DNA of 64,000 nt from Allacma fusca (lineage: Eukaryota; Arthropoda; Collembola; Symphypleona; Sminthuridae). The notes beneath the pieces were generated by a model, which did not search any database, was not told where the DNA came from, and saw only the letters and a program-made list of their open reading frames with translations. The stretch lies in contig OX359246.1 in NCBI GenBank assembly GCA_947179485.1, forward strand, positions 43,813,632-43,877,631, given 5' to 3'. A program made the translations under genes and the position numbers. Shown here piece after piece: positions 24,516 to 38,778 of this stretch. Numbering within the stretch: the stretch's first letter is position 1; every line of letters begins with the position of its first letter.

Positions 24516-26945
24516 TTGAAGCTTAAATCCGAGTCACTCTCCTAATTTTACTTTCTTCTTGTTCCTCAAGTAAGTGTGTATTGGGCAGAAAACATCTCAT
24601 TATCTTTTAAGGGAGCCCGAGCATCTCATCTAAAATAGTGTACATACTGAGGAATAGATATGCAAGTACAGTGATACTTATTATCATATTCTCAAGATGG
24701 GAGTATTTATGAGACCCTTTTACTCCTTATATTATTTACTACACATAGATATATCTGTATATATAAGATAGTTCACGCTGCATGTAACTTTGTAGTGTTA
24801 GAAATACCCTCGTCCAGGAACGGAGGGAGTTCTGGGCTCTTGAGGGTATATAGTTGAGAGTTGCTTTCATTTTATGTATCTACCTTTTCCTTTTTGTTAG
24901 GCCTTTTGTTTAATGTAACTGCCTCCGTAATATGCTCCCACAGTTCCTCCGCATCTTCACTTAAACTCCCGGAGCAGAAGCAACCTGCTCACACTAATCC
25001 TACAGACCGACTGACCTTTTCCGCTATAGTAGTTCCTTATTATTTCCCTCCTTCAATTCAAGCATCGTGTGTCTGGGCTTTTGAGAACTAATGAAATTGC
25101 ACACCCTTTTTACATTCCCACTATATCTACAGATAGCCAGACGACAGGGCTGGGGAAGGCAAATACGTAGGAGTATATATACTTACAATTAGATACATAC
25201 GTACGTCCCCATAGAATTCAATGATTCCATAAGAAATACCAAAACTGTGTATATATTATATCTATCTACATATAATTTGATATCTAGTATCTGTATATGC
25301 AATTACATTACAAAACCCAGTAGATATATAGAGCCAGCTAAGGAATAAAACTGTTCTGGAGACTTTTTCCAGGAAAAAGACACCTGATTTTCCCCCGTAG
25401 TTTTGTGGCTCTCGAAATTCTGGAAACATCTCTATCGCTGAAAGTTTGGGTGTTTTCATAAAAGATTTTTGATGGAACGTTGGACAAGAGCAATTGGACA
25501 AGTTAATAATGTTCCTTAACTGAGGGGGAGGTAACTTGGTTTCAAGACAGTCTCGAATCTCAGAGTCAGGGCTCATACTGTCGAAAGTAGTTGTCCAGAA
25601 ATAGTAATCAGTAAATAGTGGCTGGGCATTTGTGTGCATGCGGAAGAGATCTATAGGGAAGAAGAAAAACAGGAGAGTCTCAAACGGTCATGGGTATCTA
25701 TGTACCTATGTAATTACATATCTCAAGAAGCAAAACATTTGACATAATATTTGCTGGAAAAGTTTTGGCTCTGGGGTAACTTTAAGGTTTAAAATATTTT
25801 GGCGAAATACAGCAGAAACTGTACAAGAAGTGTTCCGCCCTATCTAATACCCTCATAAATCTTGTGGCGGCGGCGGAAGATATAGAAGAAGGCCGCAAAA
25901 TATAATCAGATTTTTAGACTATATCTTATAACTTATTGGTTGAGGGGACTTGCATGGAACCATTTGTGCCAGGAGCAGGAGGAGTAGGGCTAGTAGTAGT
26001 TTTGTAGTTGTTGTAGTAGTAGCGGAATTAGGACTGTGGGACGAGCGCCTTGTGATTTACAAAACCGCAGAAATTTCCCTCTTAAAATATTGCAACAATC
26101 TATCCTAATTCTTTCTGAACACTTTTGACAGCCTCAGGAAAAGCCGGAGATACTTGTTAGTTCACAGCTTTTCATCACAACACTACCGTAAATGTCTTCA
26201 CCAAGGAAAAATGTTTTGACAAAATTCGAGACAAATTACTCCCCACACATGTGTGTCTCTATATAAATGTATATACGCCTATACCTACATATATAAATAA
26301 CACTCCTTCCTTTGAAGTTTCAATTGAACATTGAACTCTTCCCTGCAGTACCTTTTCCTTCCCAAGAGCTAAACATTAACAGATGCATAGGTGTCAGGAC
26401 GGACAATTCCTATATTGACAATCAAAACACCCAGTTTGAGTAATACATTCTACACCCTAGTAATATTTCAGAGGAGACTGTCCCGTCCCACCCACATGAG
26501 CCATAGAAACTTGATAAAAGGTAGGAAAAACGAATGGGAAAATAAATACCAGGAGTTTGGAAATATCCTCTTTCATAATGTAAATAGATAGTTGTATGTA
26601 CAAATATTGCAAATGGCAAAATAATGTGTACCTTTCGTATGACTCTTGAGGGCACTGGAAATAACCAATGGAAAATTCCTACTTTGAGAGGAGCAAAACT
26701 CGGACGAAACTCTTCTTTTGACAGAGTTCAATCATTCTATACATAAAATGCATATACATACCCGCATATGTAGGTATCTATAGGTACTTGCTCTGAGCAT
26801 ATTGGTTCAGATCCTAGCACAACATCCGAGCGTACAACTAAATTGAAAGACAAGTGATTGGAGAAAATGCATAACTTTATAGGACAGGGAGTCACTCTGA
26901 ATTGGTTTTGTGCCCTTAATAGTTTCACTCCGGCCTTCATAGTCA

Positions 26946-26949
<4 letters not shown>

Positions 26950-26979
<30 letters not shown>
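26950..26979 (+). repeat. (TC)15 microsatellite
   Basis: Uninterrupted TC run followed by a degenerate CT tail to about 27010. Confidence 0.9.
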
Positions 26980-26981
<2 letters not shown>

Positions 26982-27225
26982 CTTTTGCTCTCCCTCTCTC
27001 TATCTCTCTCACTCCCTGGCATAAACCCCACATTGAAATGCCATTGACATAAGCATATTGATAAAAGCCAAAAGGGGATATTCTGTCGGAACATTGGAAC
27101 GTTCAATGTTGAAAGTTTGTTCAGATCAAATGGAACTGTCTCTGTGTATACTTATCTAAATTCATCATTGTATTTTCATGTCTACACAAGACTACTGTCA
27201 GACTTGCACTTATTCTAAAATACTT

Positions 27226-27239
27226 TCTCTCTCTCTCTC

Positions 27240-27302
<63 letters not shown>
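27226..27302 (+). repeat. (CT)n microsatellite of about 77 bp
   Basis: Longest polypyrimidine tract in the window, broken only by one CC near 27250. Confidence 0.95.
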
Positions 27303-27305
<3 letters not shown>

Positions 27306-30300
27306 CACAATCAATAGAATCCTTTTCAATTGGAAAACTTTCGAAAATTGAGAAACAGTCTCCGTGGGAATTTCTCCTGCCACTAACATTTACAACTCCA
27401 TGACTACCTGGGTCATCTCATATGATTCCCTGTAGTTGTTTATGGTTTCACTCTATTCCTCATACATATAATTATACCTACACAAATACATATCTAGTAC
27501 ATCCTTCCAGGTTACTCTAAAACCTGGAGTTGAACAGCGACCAAATCCAGAGCTGCTGAAAGTGAGTCCAGAGGAAACATAAAAGTTCCACAGTGACTCT
27601 CCTCACAACCATGAGTTCTCAATACGGCCAGAGCATTCAGTTTCCTAGGCTTAATTACAGGAAGCCCTGAAACTACAATGTACCATCGACATTTCCCCTT
27701 GAAAAAAACAAAATATTTGTTACATCCTAAATTTATATTTAAATTGACATAGTATGGCAAATACAAAATCCTAATTTCCGTAGATACAGCGGTCCTCCAA
27801 AAGAAATGTCCTAACCGCAATTATTATATACTGAGGCTGATTGTCATAAATGCATTGGAATTTTTTGTAATTATGCATAGCCCTTTGTCAACCAATTTGA
27901 GTCCCAGCATAAATTCAACAATGGAAATAAAGATCAAAGGACAGTTCAACCTAGACTTCCCCATCTCTGCCGTCCTATATATCTCTACATGGTCTCAAGA
28001 CTCAATCTCCGCCACTATGAATTCACTCAATTATCATCATCATTAGAGTCAGACTTGAGAGTCCTTGGGATATCGATATATATGTATTAGTTTCACTCCA
28101 AAGGATTTCTATAGATAGGAGTAGCTAGTATCTACATATAAAGTGTAGCTAGTTTTCAACGAAGACCTCCATCAGTTTGAACAAATCCTAAAGGGGAAAC
28201 CTAGGCGAGAGAAAAGAATTATTATTTTTCTAATTCAGTCATTCAGGAAACCAATTTCCAGTCCCCTGGCACGTACTAATTGAATGCTGGTAACAAAGAT
28301 TTTGCGGAACTTGTGCAACAAAGATTTCAAGTGGGCTGACTATAGGAAATGTAGATACATACTCTCGTATGCATGATACCCACTAATTAATACACTCGAA
28401 ACGTACTCGTAGTCCTTCCCTTCCTTGGCCTATATTTATATAGGGACATCAATATAATTAAAAATAATTACTTGCTAAAAAAAACCCACATATACATATG
28501 TGCAGGGTCTCCTTCCCGAGAAAAAAAGCAAACCGCATATATAATTGAACCCAGAGAAGATGTAGAAGTGAGACCGTAAAGTATCAACATTTACACATAT
28601 TTTCAAGGGTTATAATTATTTTCTACAGTAATTATTACTATAACAAGGGGAGCACAATTTATTTCCTATAAAATTCTTTTTAAAAAGCGTAGAAATATCC
28701 TCCAGCGTTCGTATTTCCGAAGCTTTTCCGCCGAATGTTCTGCAAATATTATATTTGGGGGAGAAAGAGGATTCGGAGAGAAATAAAGTTAAGGGGAACT
28801 GGGAAATTAAATAATATAAAAGGAATCCTTAGAATTTTTTAAATTCTTGGAGTTGTATTAAAATAATTATGTTCAAACAGTGTACTTATATATAGTGTGT
28901 GCATAAGAACTTAACTTGAAATTAGTTTTTTTTTCTGGGGTTATTTCCTTCAATTTGAGGAGCCTATGAGGAGCAACTGAAATAATAAGAGCTCTCTGGC
29001 TCTTGGGGAGAGACGCCGTTAAAATTATATTTTGGCCCTTTTTTGATTGGTGTCTGTCGCCGTACACTTGGGGTTTTATAGCTACCATTTACTGCCCTTA
29101 TTCTCCTCTTCACTCCCAAGGACTTATTACGGCTCTATACATTTCCTTCGAATAAAAATACGAAAATAAAATTTTCACATTATGACTTGAATTTCAATTA
29201 CTCGAGACGAATACCTTCTTCTTCTTCTTCAGAGCTGACTGAGAGTCTATCCCTCCCATTACTATTATACTTTCCAGGCAAAAAAAAAATTCCTTGACGA
29301 TAATAGTGTAATGGGAGGGTGTGAGAATTTTTTTTAAAGAAACTGACCAAAAATATATAGTGTGTATATTAAGAGCCTTAGACAGAGAGAGAGAGAGACA
29401 GGGAGGAAGGGAGTCTCCTAAGCAGTAGCGGAGTTTCTCTATTGGGAGCTGAACAATTTCACACTGCAATATAATCATTCCGGGAGGAAAAAAATGTACG
29501 GGAAAGATATGGGAAGAAGAAAGAAAATAAATGCTGTTTTTTATGATTCATGAAAACAAAGAGGTCGTAAAATAGCTGAAAATAATCTTTGGCATATTTC
29601 CTACATTGACACATGGGACATGAAAATAACTCCATAGTCAAAAGCCTGAGTGTGATGTGTATTTGTATATGACGTGTGCAGTACGAGGTATATCTACAGA
29701 TACAGATAGTACACACCAGGTCTTGCACATAACCCATACGTATACTTGTATAAATACACAAATTACATAACCATGTACATACATATGCACATGGAGCAAT
29801 TACACATAACAAGCCCGGCTGTATTTATCCCTCTTTATCTATACACACGTACACACACACACACACACATATCTATGTATGTACAGATTGTTAAATACCA
29901 AACGTTTGGGAGAGAGACAGATGAAGCGAAAACCTCGGCACGAGATAGAGAATCAAAGAGGAATTTGAGAACCATTTTCCCATCATCAAAAACAAACAGA
30001 CGAGACGTCCATAAAAGGCTCAAAATTGATAGGGAGAGACCTATGGTAGACAATCGGAACTTTTAAATACAAATATTTGAGTTCCATTCCCAACTCACCG
30101 CTCATATAACTATGTATAACATACTGGGTTGTATCTCTCAATCAGACATTTTTACAACCGAGGAAAATCCATTGGTTTCATGAAATTCTTATTTTATTCC
30201 AGACTCCAATCTCCTTCTTCAGCCAAGTCAAACATGTTGCGAAGATCTCAAATTACTTCCAGTATAAGTAACAAAAATACGGGGAGAAAAATAGTCCCAA

Positions 30301-30384
30301 TTATTATTTTTCCCCTTCTGTTATACGATTTAGCTTATGTATGAAAAACTGGATATAAATCCAAAAGTAGATACTAAAACATAA

Positions 30385-30945
30385 TGAGGTGCAGTACCTC
30401 GTTCGAACCGTCCTGATGACCTGGAATCTAATTTTGATCTTAGTTTATGGGTTTGGTTTTCAAAATTTTGCAAAATTTGTCAATTTTGATATATTATTTC
30501 AGATCATCTCTCCGTGTTCCTTTGACGTACGTACTTACAGTAGAACCAGGTGCAATACCTTGTTCGAACCGTGTTAGCAACCCCGACTTTGATCTTTGTA
30601 AAAACATTTCACAATTTTAACTTCGATTTTTTTTAAAAAAAACGTCAATTTTGACCTGTTTTTATATATATATATTTTTTTGCGCCTGGAAGGAATCATT
30701 TGAGACCTACCACCGCTCCCCTCAGGACTAATCGTTTTATGAGGGAGTTTTTAAATAATTTAAAAAAAAATGTATTTATGTCCACTGGGATTCAAAATCT
30801 CAAAAAAACGGATTTTGAGGCTGCAATAAATTTTGATTTGGATGTCGTAACTAGGACTTGGAGGATAGAATCAAGTGCAATAGCTCGTTTGAGCTGTCAG
30901 GAACCCGGAATCAAATTTTCATTTCAATCTTCGGGTTTTTGCTTA
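30385..30945 (+). repeat. Decayed tandem repeat, period about 161 bp
   Basis: A core, GGTGCARTACCTYGTTCGAA and the bases just after it, starts at 30388 and 30549. A more diverged copy (AGTGCAATAGCTCGTTTGAG) starts at 30874. Spacings are 161 and 325 bp, so one core is missing or decayed between them. Flanking parts are also shared: GGAATC-AATTTT in copies 1 and 3, and GTCAATTTTGA in copies 1 and 2. Confidence 0.7.
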
Positions 30946-31348
30946 CAATAAATTGGCTTTTATATGGACCGGTAGATGCCGAGTGGACTTACACATGCGT
31001 AAATTGAATATGAGTGCTAAAAATCTTTTCAAAGTTTGTGCTCCCATACTGATTACAATTTATACGCGGGAATTTTAATTGATCGTTAGACCAATATTAA
31101 ACCAGCACAGTGCAAAAGGATGTGAATGCTCGTACGCAGATGAGTTTATCTACACATGTTTTAATAATCTTACACATTAATAACATATTAATAATTTTAT
31201 TACATCCCGCAAGTTTCGCGTTGCCCCTAAGTGACTTAGCACCTAGTGCTGATCACAGATGAATTTTAGGGGCGGAGTGAAACTGAAAGACCCTATTGGA
31301 ATTGTCGGGATGTCTGCTTGTCTGCGTGTCTGTTTACTTATACTGTCA

Positions 31349-31981
31349 CCATACATGTGTTCGTAACCTCGTGTAGGATTCCCATAAGCGACGTCCCGGG
31401 ATGACCCTGTGACATACAATGCCCGATATTCATAAGTATTATAGTAACACGGGTTTTTACCTGTGAATTACCTGTGAATTACCTGTGTATTATAATACCC
31501 GGGTGCAATGCCGGACGTCATTAGTACGAAGGTAATCTGACGCCCAACAAGCATTAAAACATATGTATTAAAGCAGTGAAAATCACGAATTGTTTAATAT
31601 TTACTAATATCGGGCATTGTTTTACCCGGTTACAGTACCCGCCGGATATTTGTGTTAACAGTAAAGCCACATACTATAAGCCTTAAGTGGATTTGCATTT
31701 TGTTTGGTTCTAATTGGCGAACACAAACGGCAGTAATCGTCATTTAAACTTGCTAACCTATGTCTGGTTTCCTGTTACCCGAATGGGCCCTAAATTTATG
31801 CCCCTTTAATTTAAACTCCTGGTATTATACGGAACACATTTGCGTCGTCGGTTTTGCCTTAAACAAGTAATAAACAAGTATTTCAGAAATATAGCCTGAG
31901 GGGACACTGTTGTGACGTCACAGGGTCATCCCGGGACGTCGCTTATGGGAATCCTACATGAGGTTACACATGTCTGGCTGT
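31349..31981. mobile_element. Fold-back/MITE-like element with near-perfect 51-bp inverted arms
   Basis: The arm 31363-31413 is the reverse complement of 31917-31967 at 50 of 51 positions; both contain CGACGTCCCGGGATGACCCT or its complement. After a 4-bp indel the arms continue outward through ACACATGTNTGG. A second, inner inverted pair is exact: 31416-31430 against 31606-31620 (ACAATGCCCGATATT). The interior holds a short tandem repeat of AATTACCTGTG (about 31458-31490) and no ORF of note. The near-identity of the arms suggests recent insertion or gene conversion. No transposase and no clear target duplication at these ends were seen. Confidence 0.75.
31911..31922. promoter_or_regulatory. 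Perfect CRE palindrome
   Basis: TGTGACGTCACA, a 12-bp palindrome containing the CREB/ATF site TGACGTCA, at the inner edge of the right arm of the fold-back element. The left arm lacks it. Activity is not shown. Confidence 0.35.
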
Positions 31982-34905
31982 CACATACAATTATATGATG
32001 GTATCTTACCGACTTAGAAACAATAGTGCTGATCACCGATACTTTTTTTATCGCTGTTAATTTCTTCGTAACATCCGCGACTGTGAATGTCAAGCTTTTT
32101 ATGCACTATCTCTTGAGGCTACGTATGGTTAATGATGAGCTCATTTGAAAGAAATGTAATTGCAATACATCAAAAATGCCAAACAATTTGTGTTTACATT
32201 TTTTTTTATACATCCCCATCCTAAATCTACAGTACGCCTCGAAGGGCAGTACAATTTTCTACTTTCATGTGACAATGCATAAATTCATAGTTATTTTTAT
32301 TACGTGCTCAATTAGTCTTTACTGAACATTTGTCAAGGCATTGTTTAAGAAATCCTACGTGAACCTCCCGCATCCTTTCTATGACACTCCTGCAGATCCT
32401 TATTAATAAGAGGGCTTATTTTGAACAAGTTGAACTTCCGGATCCCCCCCCTTTGTATCCACGTAATGAAAGATCTTTGAAATAATATAAGTAACATGGG
32501 TCTTCAAGTTCATGAGTCAGATCCTAGGCCAATACTCTTCCATGAAATGACTAATTGGATCAAGTTGTAAAAGGGAACTGAATTAATTAGCCGCCATGAT
32601 TTCTGAACAAATTCCCTGACACTTGTCATTTGAGGACTCTCACTTTCCATTTCATTGCTCTCCTTTTCTTACACACTCCTATGGAAATGCTCTTGTCAGC
32701 TGGAGCTCTACTCCAGCAATTTATTTCCCTTGATTGTCAAAAGTGCTAACTCCGAACTGTTATGGTAAAGATGAGAGCCTTTTACTTCACTGTTACGTTA
32801 AATACTTGAGAGCCAGTACTGTATATACGAACACTAACTACTACACTATATACATAGCTCCTATCCTCCAGCAAAGAGTACAGTAGTAGTAGTCAAAGTC
32901 TGAATTTCCTTGTAGCTCTTGAGAGACAAAAACGCCTGTCAAAATCCATGTAATGGAAGGCTGGGTCGGACCCTTCTAAAATTAATTAATTAAAGAGTAA
33001 TTCCATGAGTTATTCCTCCGTCCCAAAAGTGTCCCAGAGATAAAAAGGATTCTGACCTAATTAAAAGGTTAGTCTTATCAGCTCCTGGCTTTAATTTAGT
33101 AAGTATCTACTCAGACTCTTTATTTCTGATTCCTACTTGAAAATGTTAATTATTTTTGCGAAACCAAAGCTACAAGTATGTCCTCACACTATACACAGTA
33201 CTGGAAAAAGATACTGTTGTTTTCTTCCTCTGTAATGAGGAGGAGGAGGACAAGCCCAAGAGCAATATGTTTCCATACGCCGGCTGTATTTCCCTCTCTC
33301 TCTCTCTCTCTTTTGCTCGCTAATGTTCCACAAACACAAAGGCCAATTTATCTTTATAACTTTATTACCCGGGACAAAATGCTGGGAGTAGTTGTAAGAG
33401 CCGAGTCGTGGGCTTTAGTACCGCAAGGAGCTCTGTACAATCACATAGAAAGAACAAGCATACGTACACACATATGTACATAGTGAGTCTCAACTCCTAT
33501 GGAGGGAATCAGCTACAGTAATACTCCCTGAGTATATAAGGATAGTGTCATTTTGAAAATGAACAAACTGTTGAACTTCAAGTTAATGTTCCAGATAAAA
33601 ATCAACAATTGCCAGGGTGTAACATGTGGTATGGAAGGACTTCAGATCCAAGTCATACAGACTATAGGTCCGGGATTTGAGAGAGAAAACACAACCCTTA
33701 ACACTTATACATACTATACACAAAACATTATAAGGCAGGGAGAGTGAGTTCTAGAGTATAATTTAATTTTGTGTCCTATTGTTTCCCCTCAAGATATTTA
33801 TGAATTGTGACGAGAGGGAAAGTATAAGCGTGTCGATTGAGCTGGGGGAGAGTCTTTTCTGGGGCAATGAATCTATAGTACTAGGAGTGTGTGTCGTAAT
33901 GCCACAATAATAGGATTCCTTATCAGCAGTCCTCCAGAACCCTATAGTGAAAGGAACCCCAGTAGGACGGTCAACGATTATTATTTTGCCAATCAACTTG
34001 TTCCGAATTATGGACGTCGACAGGGAAGACTGGACCGTGGGCTAAATACTTGTAGATACTCGTAACAGTATGAGCAGACTATATACACTACATACACATA
34101 TCTACACTGTGTCCCGTATACACATTCTAAAAGCATTACCACTCGGAGATTCCTCTACAGTGTGGAAATATTCTCAGAAATTATTATCGCGTGTCAATCC
34201 TTATATGTATATATATATATAGAATAAAATGAGTCCGTTAAGATATAAATTCCCAACATATTTCCTGTCTGTACAAATTGTCCCGACTCAACCTTCCCTG
34301 CCTTCACATGACTGTACACAATCATAGTAATCTTTATTGAAGCACGTATCTCGGCTCTCGTAGGAACCAGAGCCCATTTCTCGTTCCCATCTTCCTGAGA
34401 ATGTTACAGATCTGTCGGTATTTTACTCCTCCGTTCAGTCCAGAGCATATAGAGTCATCCCTTCAGCCCTGGTTTTTAGGATTCTGTCCACAGCTCTCAC
34501 GATCTCCTCATTCCTAGATAGTTCCCCATGTTCCTTCTAAAGCCTTCTCCTTGTCGTGCTCAACTTCCACTTCCTCAGACCTTTACGTAGCATTTGATTC
34601 AGGGGCTGGGGTTGCCGGGCTGGGACACACAGGAATATAAAACATTTTCCGGGGAATTTCCCCAGTGGAGATAAATAAAAAAAACCAGTAAAAAATTATT
34701 CTATTAATTATTTTATTAGATTTCGTATATACTAGTCCTGCTGTTATAAGCTCCAGGACATTTTCCTTTAATATTCAACGTTTGGAACTCCTGGGTTTTA
34801 AATGAGGATTTAATTTTTGTAATGGTCTTTTTTTTTGTGGGATAGGGAGTCTCCACGGAAAACATGTAGATTTCATAAGGAATAGATGCAATAGTTTTGC
34901 ATGCA

Positions 34906-34934
34906 CACACATACACACACACACACACACACAT
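34906..34934 (+). repeat. (CA)n microsatellite
   Basis: CA run with one ATAC interruption. Confidence 0.85.
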
Positions 34935-36540
34935 GAAATAAACAGGATTTTTTCACTGTATGGTCCCTCCTGTGTGTATAGGTATAGGAATGCAAAACTT
35001 TCCTTTTGTAGCTCTTCGTGTGTATCTAGTATCGATTGATTTCCTACCGACAGAGAGACACACACAGAGACACACATTCATGCACAAACACAACTCTTCA
35101 TATTGAATTCCATTTGAAAGTATCACGGAACTAACTGATTTGAATAATTAATTGGACTCACTGTCCCATGCCTTGAATTGCTTTGAGGTAAATGTGAACG
35201 TATGTGGTGTTTTCGGGCGGGGCTCTCCCGTACTTTCTCCTGAGGAGATTCTGAGCTAACTACGGTTACACCTCTGACTATATGTCCCAAAGAATTCCTT
35301 CTCACGTAGAGTAAACAAATGTTCGTTGACTAACTCATTGTTAAATGAATAGATACTTTAAAGGGATTTGGCCCAATGTGTAGAAAAAGGTTAGATTTGA
35401 GAAAGGAGTGTGCTCTTAAATACGAAGTTTGAGTACATGGGAATTATTTCCAAAAATTTGTATTTTTGAGTACTATTTTCATAGTTTACCCTCAATACAA
35501 GTCTTTATATAGGAACACTATTGGAATATTTGGTATAAGACACTAAAGAACAGAGAATATTCAGAGAAATTTGTGTATGAAAAAAAAAATCCATTGAAAA
35601 CTTACAGCCTGACCTAATTCCCTTATACTATAACTTTTATACGTATGTATCTCTTTAGTGTTCTCAGGACTTGGTCAGGGCCATTTAGAGTCAAAGCATT
35701 AATTTTGACATTAAGGCAAAGGAGAGTATTGTGAAGATTCAGGGGGTTTCTGTATACATAGATGCATAGGAGTTGAGTTGAGAGGAGAACCTCATCAAGA
35801 GCCCTAATTCTTTCCCAGAGAGTCAGTCACTCATTAACTGACGGAGTCCTACTTCCTTTTGAGTAGGTTCTCCCTCCTGGTCTCCTCGTCTCCTCCCACT
35901 CTCCCTCTCCTTCTGGATCTACTATCCCCACTAATTATTCCGCTCTGACAAATTCCTCCGTCCTAAAAGTCAACACTTTTTTTTTCAACACGGCCCGGGA
36001 TTGATTGTACAAGAGTTTTTCCTACGAATCCTAAATCTATTTACTGTGCCCTCCTATCAGGTACAAATACCATGCTTGTTAGGATTATTCCTTGGAAAAC
36101 TTAAATATTTCCAGAAAACACTCGGCCTGAAGAATTTTTCTTAGAAACTTACATATGTAATTAGATTTAGATACTTACAGGGAATCTTGCTGAAAGTCTA
36201 TATAAAGCTCCAGTACAATATATAAACTATGTATATGTAAGGGAATCCACACTGAAGGTCAAGCTAATAGGACGAAAGGGGGAAGGAAGAAGGTTAGGCG
36301 CCACAATAACAATAAATTAAGTATGTACACACTCTTATGGTATTCGTCCAGGGACTATTACAGAAATTGCGGGGGATTAGACCGGACTCTCCGTCCCCTC
36401 CCCCGAAAAGCACCAATTGAGGAGGAGTAATAAACATGGTAATGTGTGACGACTCCTCAGCATATTACAATCACAATAAGCTACAGAGAAATGAGTGCAA
36501 TATGTGTCACTAGCATTTACAAAAGACGGAGATTACTGGA

Positions 36541-36585
36541 GAGAGAGAGAGAGAGAGACAGAGAGACAGAGAAAGAGAGAGAGTC
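36541..36585 (+). repeat. (GA)n-rich repeat
   Basis: GA dinucleotides interrupted by ACAGA units. Confidence 0.85.
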
Positions 36586-38778
36586 CCTGGGAAATGTTAT
36601 CCAAGCTCAGTGGACAGTATTTAGAATTGCTCCAACATGCACATGTAAATACATTCAAGCGTGCATACATGCATACATATGTGTACGGACAGTAAATACA
36701 AGTAATTACTTATCTACCCGAATAGTATTTACATGTGTATACGCCTACAACTCTATACAATATAGTAGCTACAGAAAAATGTTTATTTTTTTACCTGTCC
36801 TTCCCATACTTAAATAAATACTTTCCTCAACATAGTTCCTGGTTTGTAGTTCCATTTTTTAAACCCCTGCACACACACACACACACACAGACTCCCAGGG
36901 ATGCTCAAAAACCTTGTATAGAATGAATGGATACAGGAGGCTCGGCTCCCATACATGAGTCTGTATACTATATGCAAAGGGGAAAGGTAAGCTTATTGCA
37001 GTGTGGTTGGTGGCGAGGGAAATAAATAGCCAGTAGTGAAACCTGTCAATACGATGCATGCATTTAGGATAATGCCCAATTTTATTGTCCAGATTGCATG
37101 ATACTAATGTATGGGGTAAGTAGGGCTCGGGAGGTTGGACTATGGGCATATGTATCTACATACATATGTGCAATAAAGAGCTATGAGGGATATATCCATG
37201 GATAGGAGGCTCTTACGATTTGTTATAGGAGGATTTATAAATCAGTATAGATATAAGTACAGGAGGGATGTATGTATGTAAATACATAGATAATCCTACA
37301 GAGTGTAAGGAAGGGGGTAGGAGGAATCCTGTCTCTCTCTCTGGTGTGCCCAAGCTTTTAAAGCCACCTTTGCTCCGAGTGGGATTTAGTGCATGCGAAA
37401 ATGTGTTTCTCTCCCGTCTACTGAATTCATTCTTCCACTACTGCCAGGTCTCTTGCCTATCAGCTAAGTGGAACGTGTTCCGGGGAGTTTGCGGTCAGTA
37501 TAATACTAGAGAGAGGATGGACTATCAAAACAGCTTGGTTCCGTGAAAATAACATTGTACTGGGGAGGAGGAGGAGGAGGACTCTGGTGGGGACTAGGAG
37601 GTTATGACTATATACAAAAAATATAGGGAAGCACCGGTCATGCCTATAGGGACTCTGTACATACTTAAATAATAGAAAAGCCAGGGGATGCACGACAAGA
37701 AAACATTGAGCAGGAGCGTCTTGAGTAATGGTGCTTTACATAATATAACAAATTCCGGGAACAAAAATAACAGAACAGGGACAATCCCCTTCCTTGTCTA
37801 TGGATCATTCCGGGAGTTGTTCCAGTCACTCAAGGTGGGCCCATAACAGCAATACACAAAAATACATACATACATACAAAAAAAATCTACTTGGAAATCC
37901 AAGGTCCGATACATACACACAAATGTATGCACAAATTCATACATACATACGTACATATCTACAGAAGCCTATATTTAAATATCTACATGTTGGAATCTAT
38001 ATAGTGAAATATATGTACATACGGAAACCAATAGTAAATACATATGGGGCTTCTAAGGAAGGGACAATGCGTATTATATCGACACCTTATTTGGGCTCCC
38101 CTAGTATTAAACACCGATAGTGTCTTTACTTATACAGTAGCCCAGTAATTCCTATTTATACAGACAATATTTATATAATTATGCACGTCCATACATCCCT
38201 CATGTATCTATTTACCTATGCCCAAGGAGCAATTCGAATCTATTTGCCTACCTCCAAAAAAAAAAGAAAGTCGGATACGTAAAGATAAAAACATATGTGA
38301 TGGTCAGGATTCAGGATTGAAAATACTCCCAAGGTGTATCTCTCCATACGTCCACACACAGTCCACACACAAATACATTTTGATGGGGACTCCTTCGATA
38401 GAATCCATATTATCCGTGGGAAATGTGGGTGAGTCCCGTACCATAGGCAGAGAGTGCTAGGGACTGTAATCAAGTTTTTATAGAAAGGTGGCTGTTATTT
38501 GTGTATGCAATTACAGAGTACAAGGAACTTACATATGTCTACTTTTGATATACTTGTGTGATTGGGAGTCAAATCGTAGTAGTAGATATGGATATCCGTA
38601 GGTATAATAATTATATAAGTAGATATCTATAGGTAGGGGAAAAAAACACATTCGGTTTTGTGGCTTTACTTTACCCAGCGAGATTGTCATCGATCCTATA
38701 TCCTCTCCTTTGCGGTGTGCTCCTTGAGGCTATTCTGGCATTATATACCATGGTAACATCTACTTTCGTTTTGACGTT

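Noticed and set aside
25262..25639. 125-codon minus-strand frame
   Set aside because: No domain or splice signals recognised; composition typical of chance frames in this DNA.
30401..30576. GTTCGAACC as a tRNA T-loop or polymerase III B box
   Set aside because: It is the core of the 161-bp tandem repeat; no A box at proper spacing and no cloverleaf.
31458..31490. CRISPR-like short direct repeats (AATTACCTGTG)
   Set aside because: Only about three contiguous units, no spacers, in a eukaryotic mobile element.
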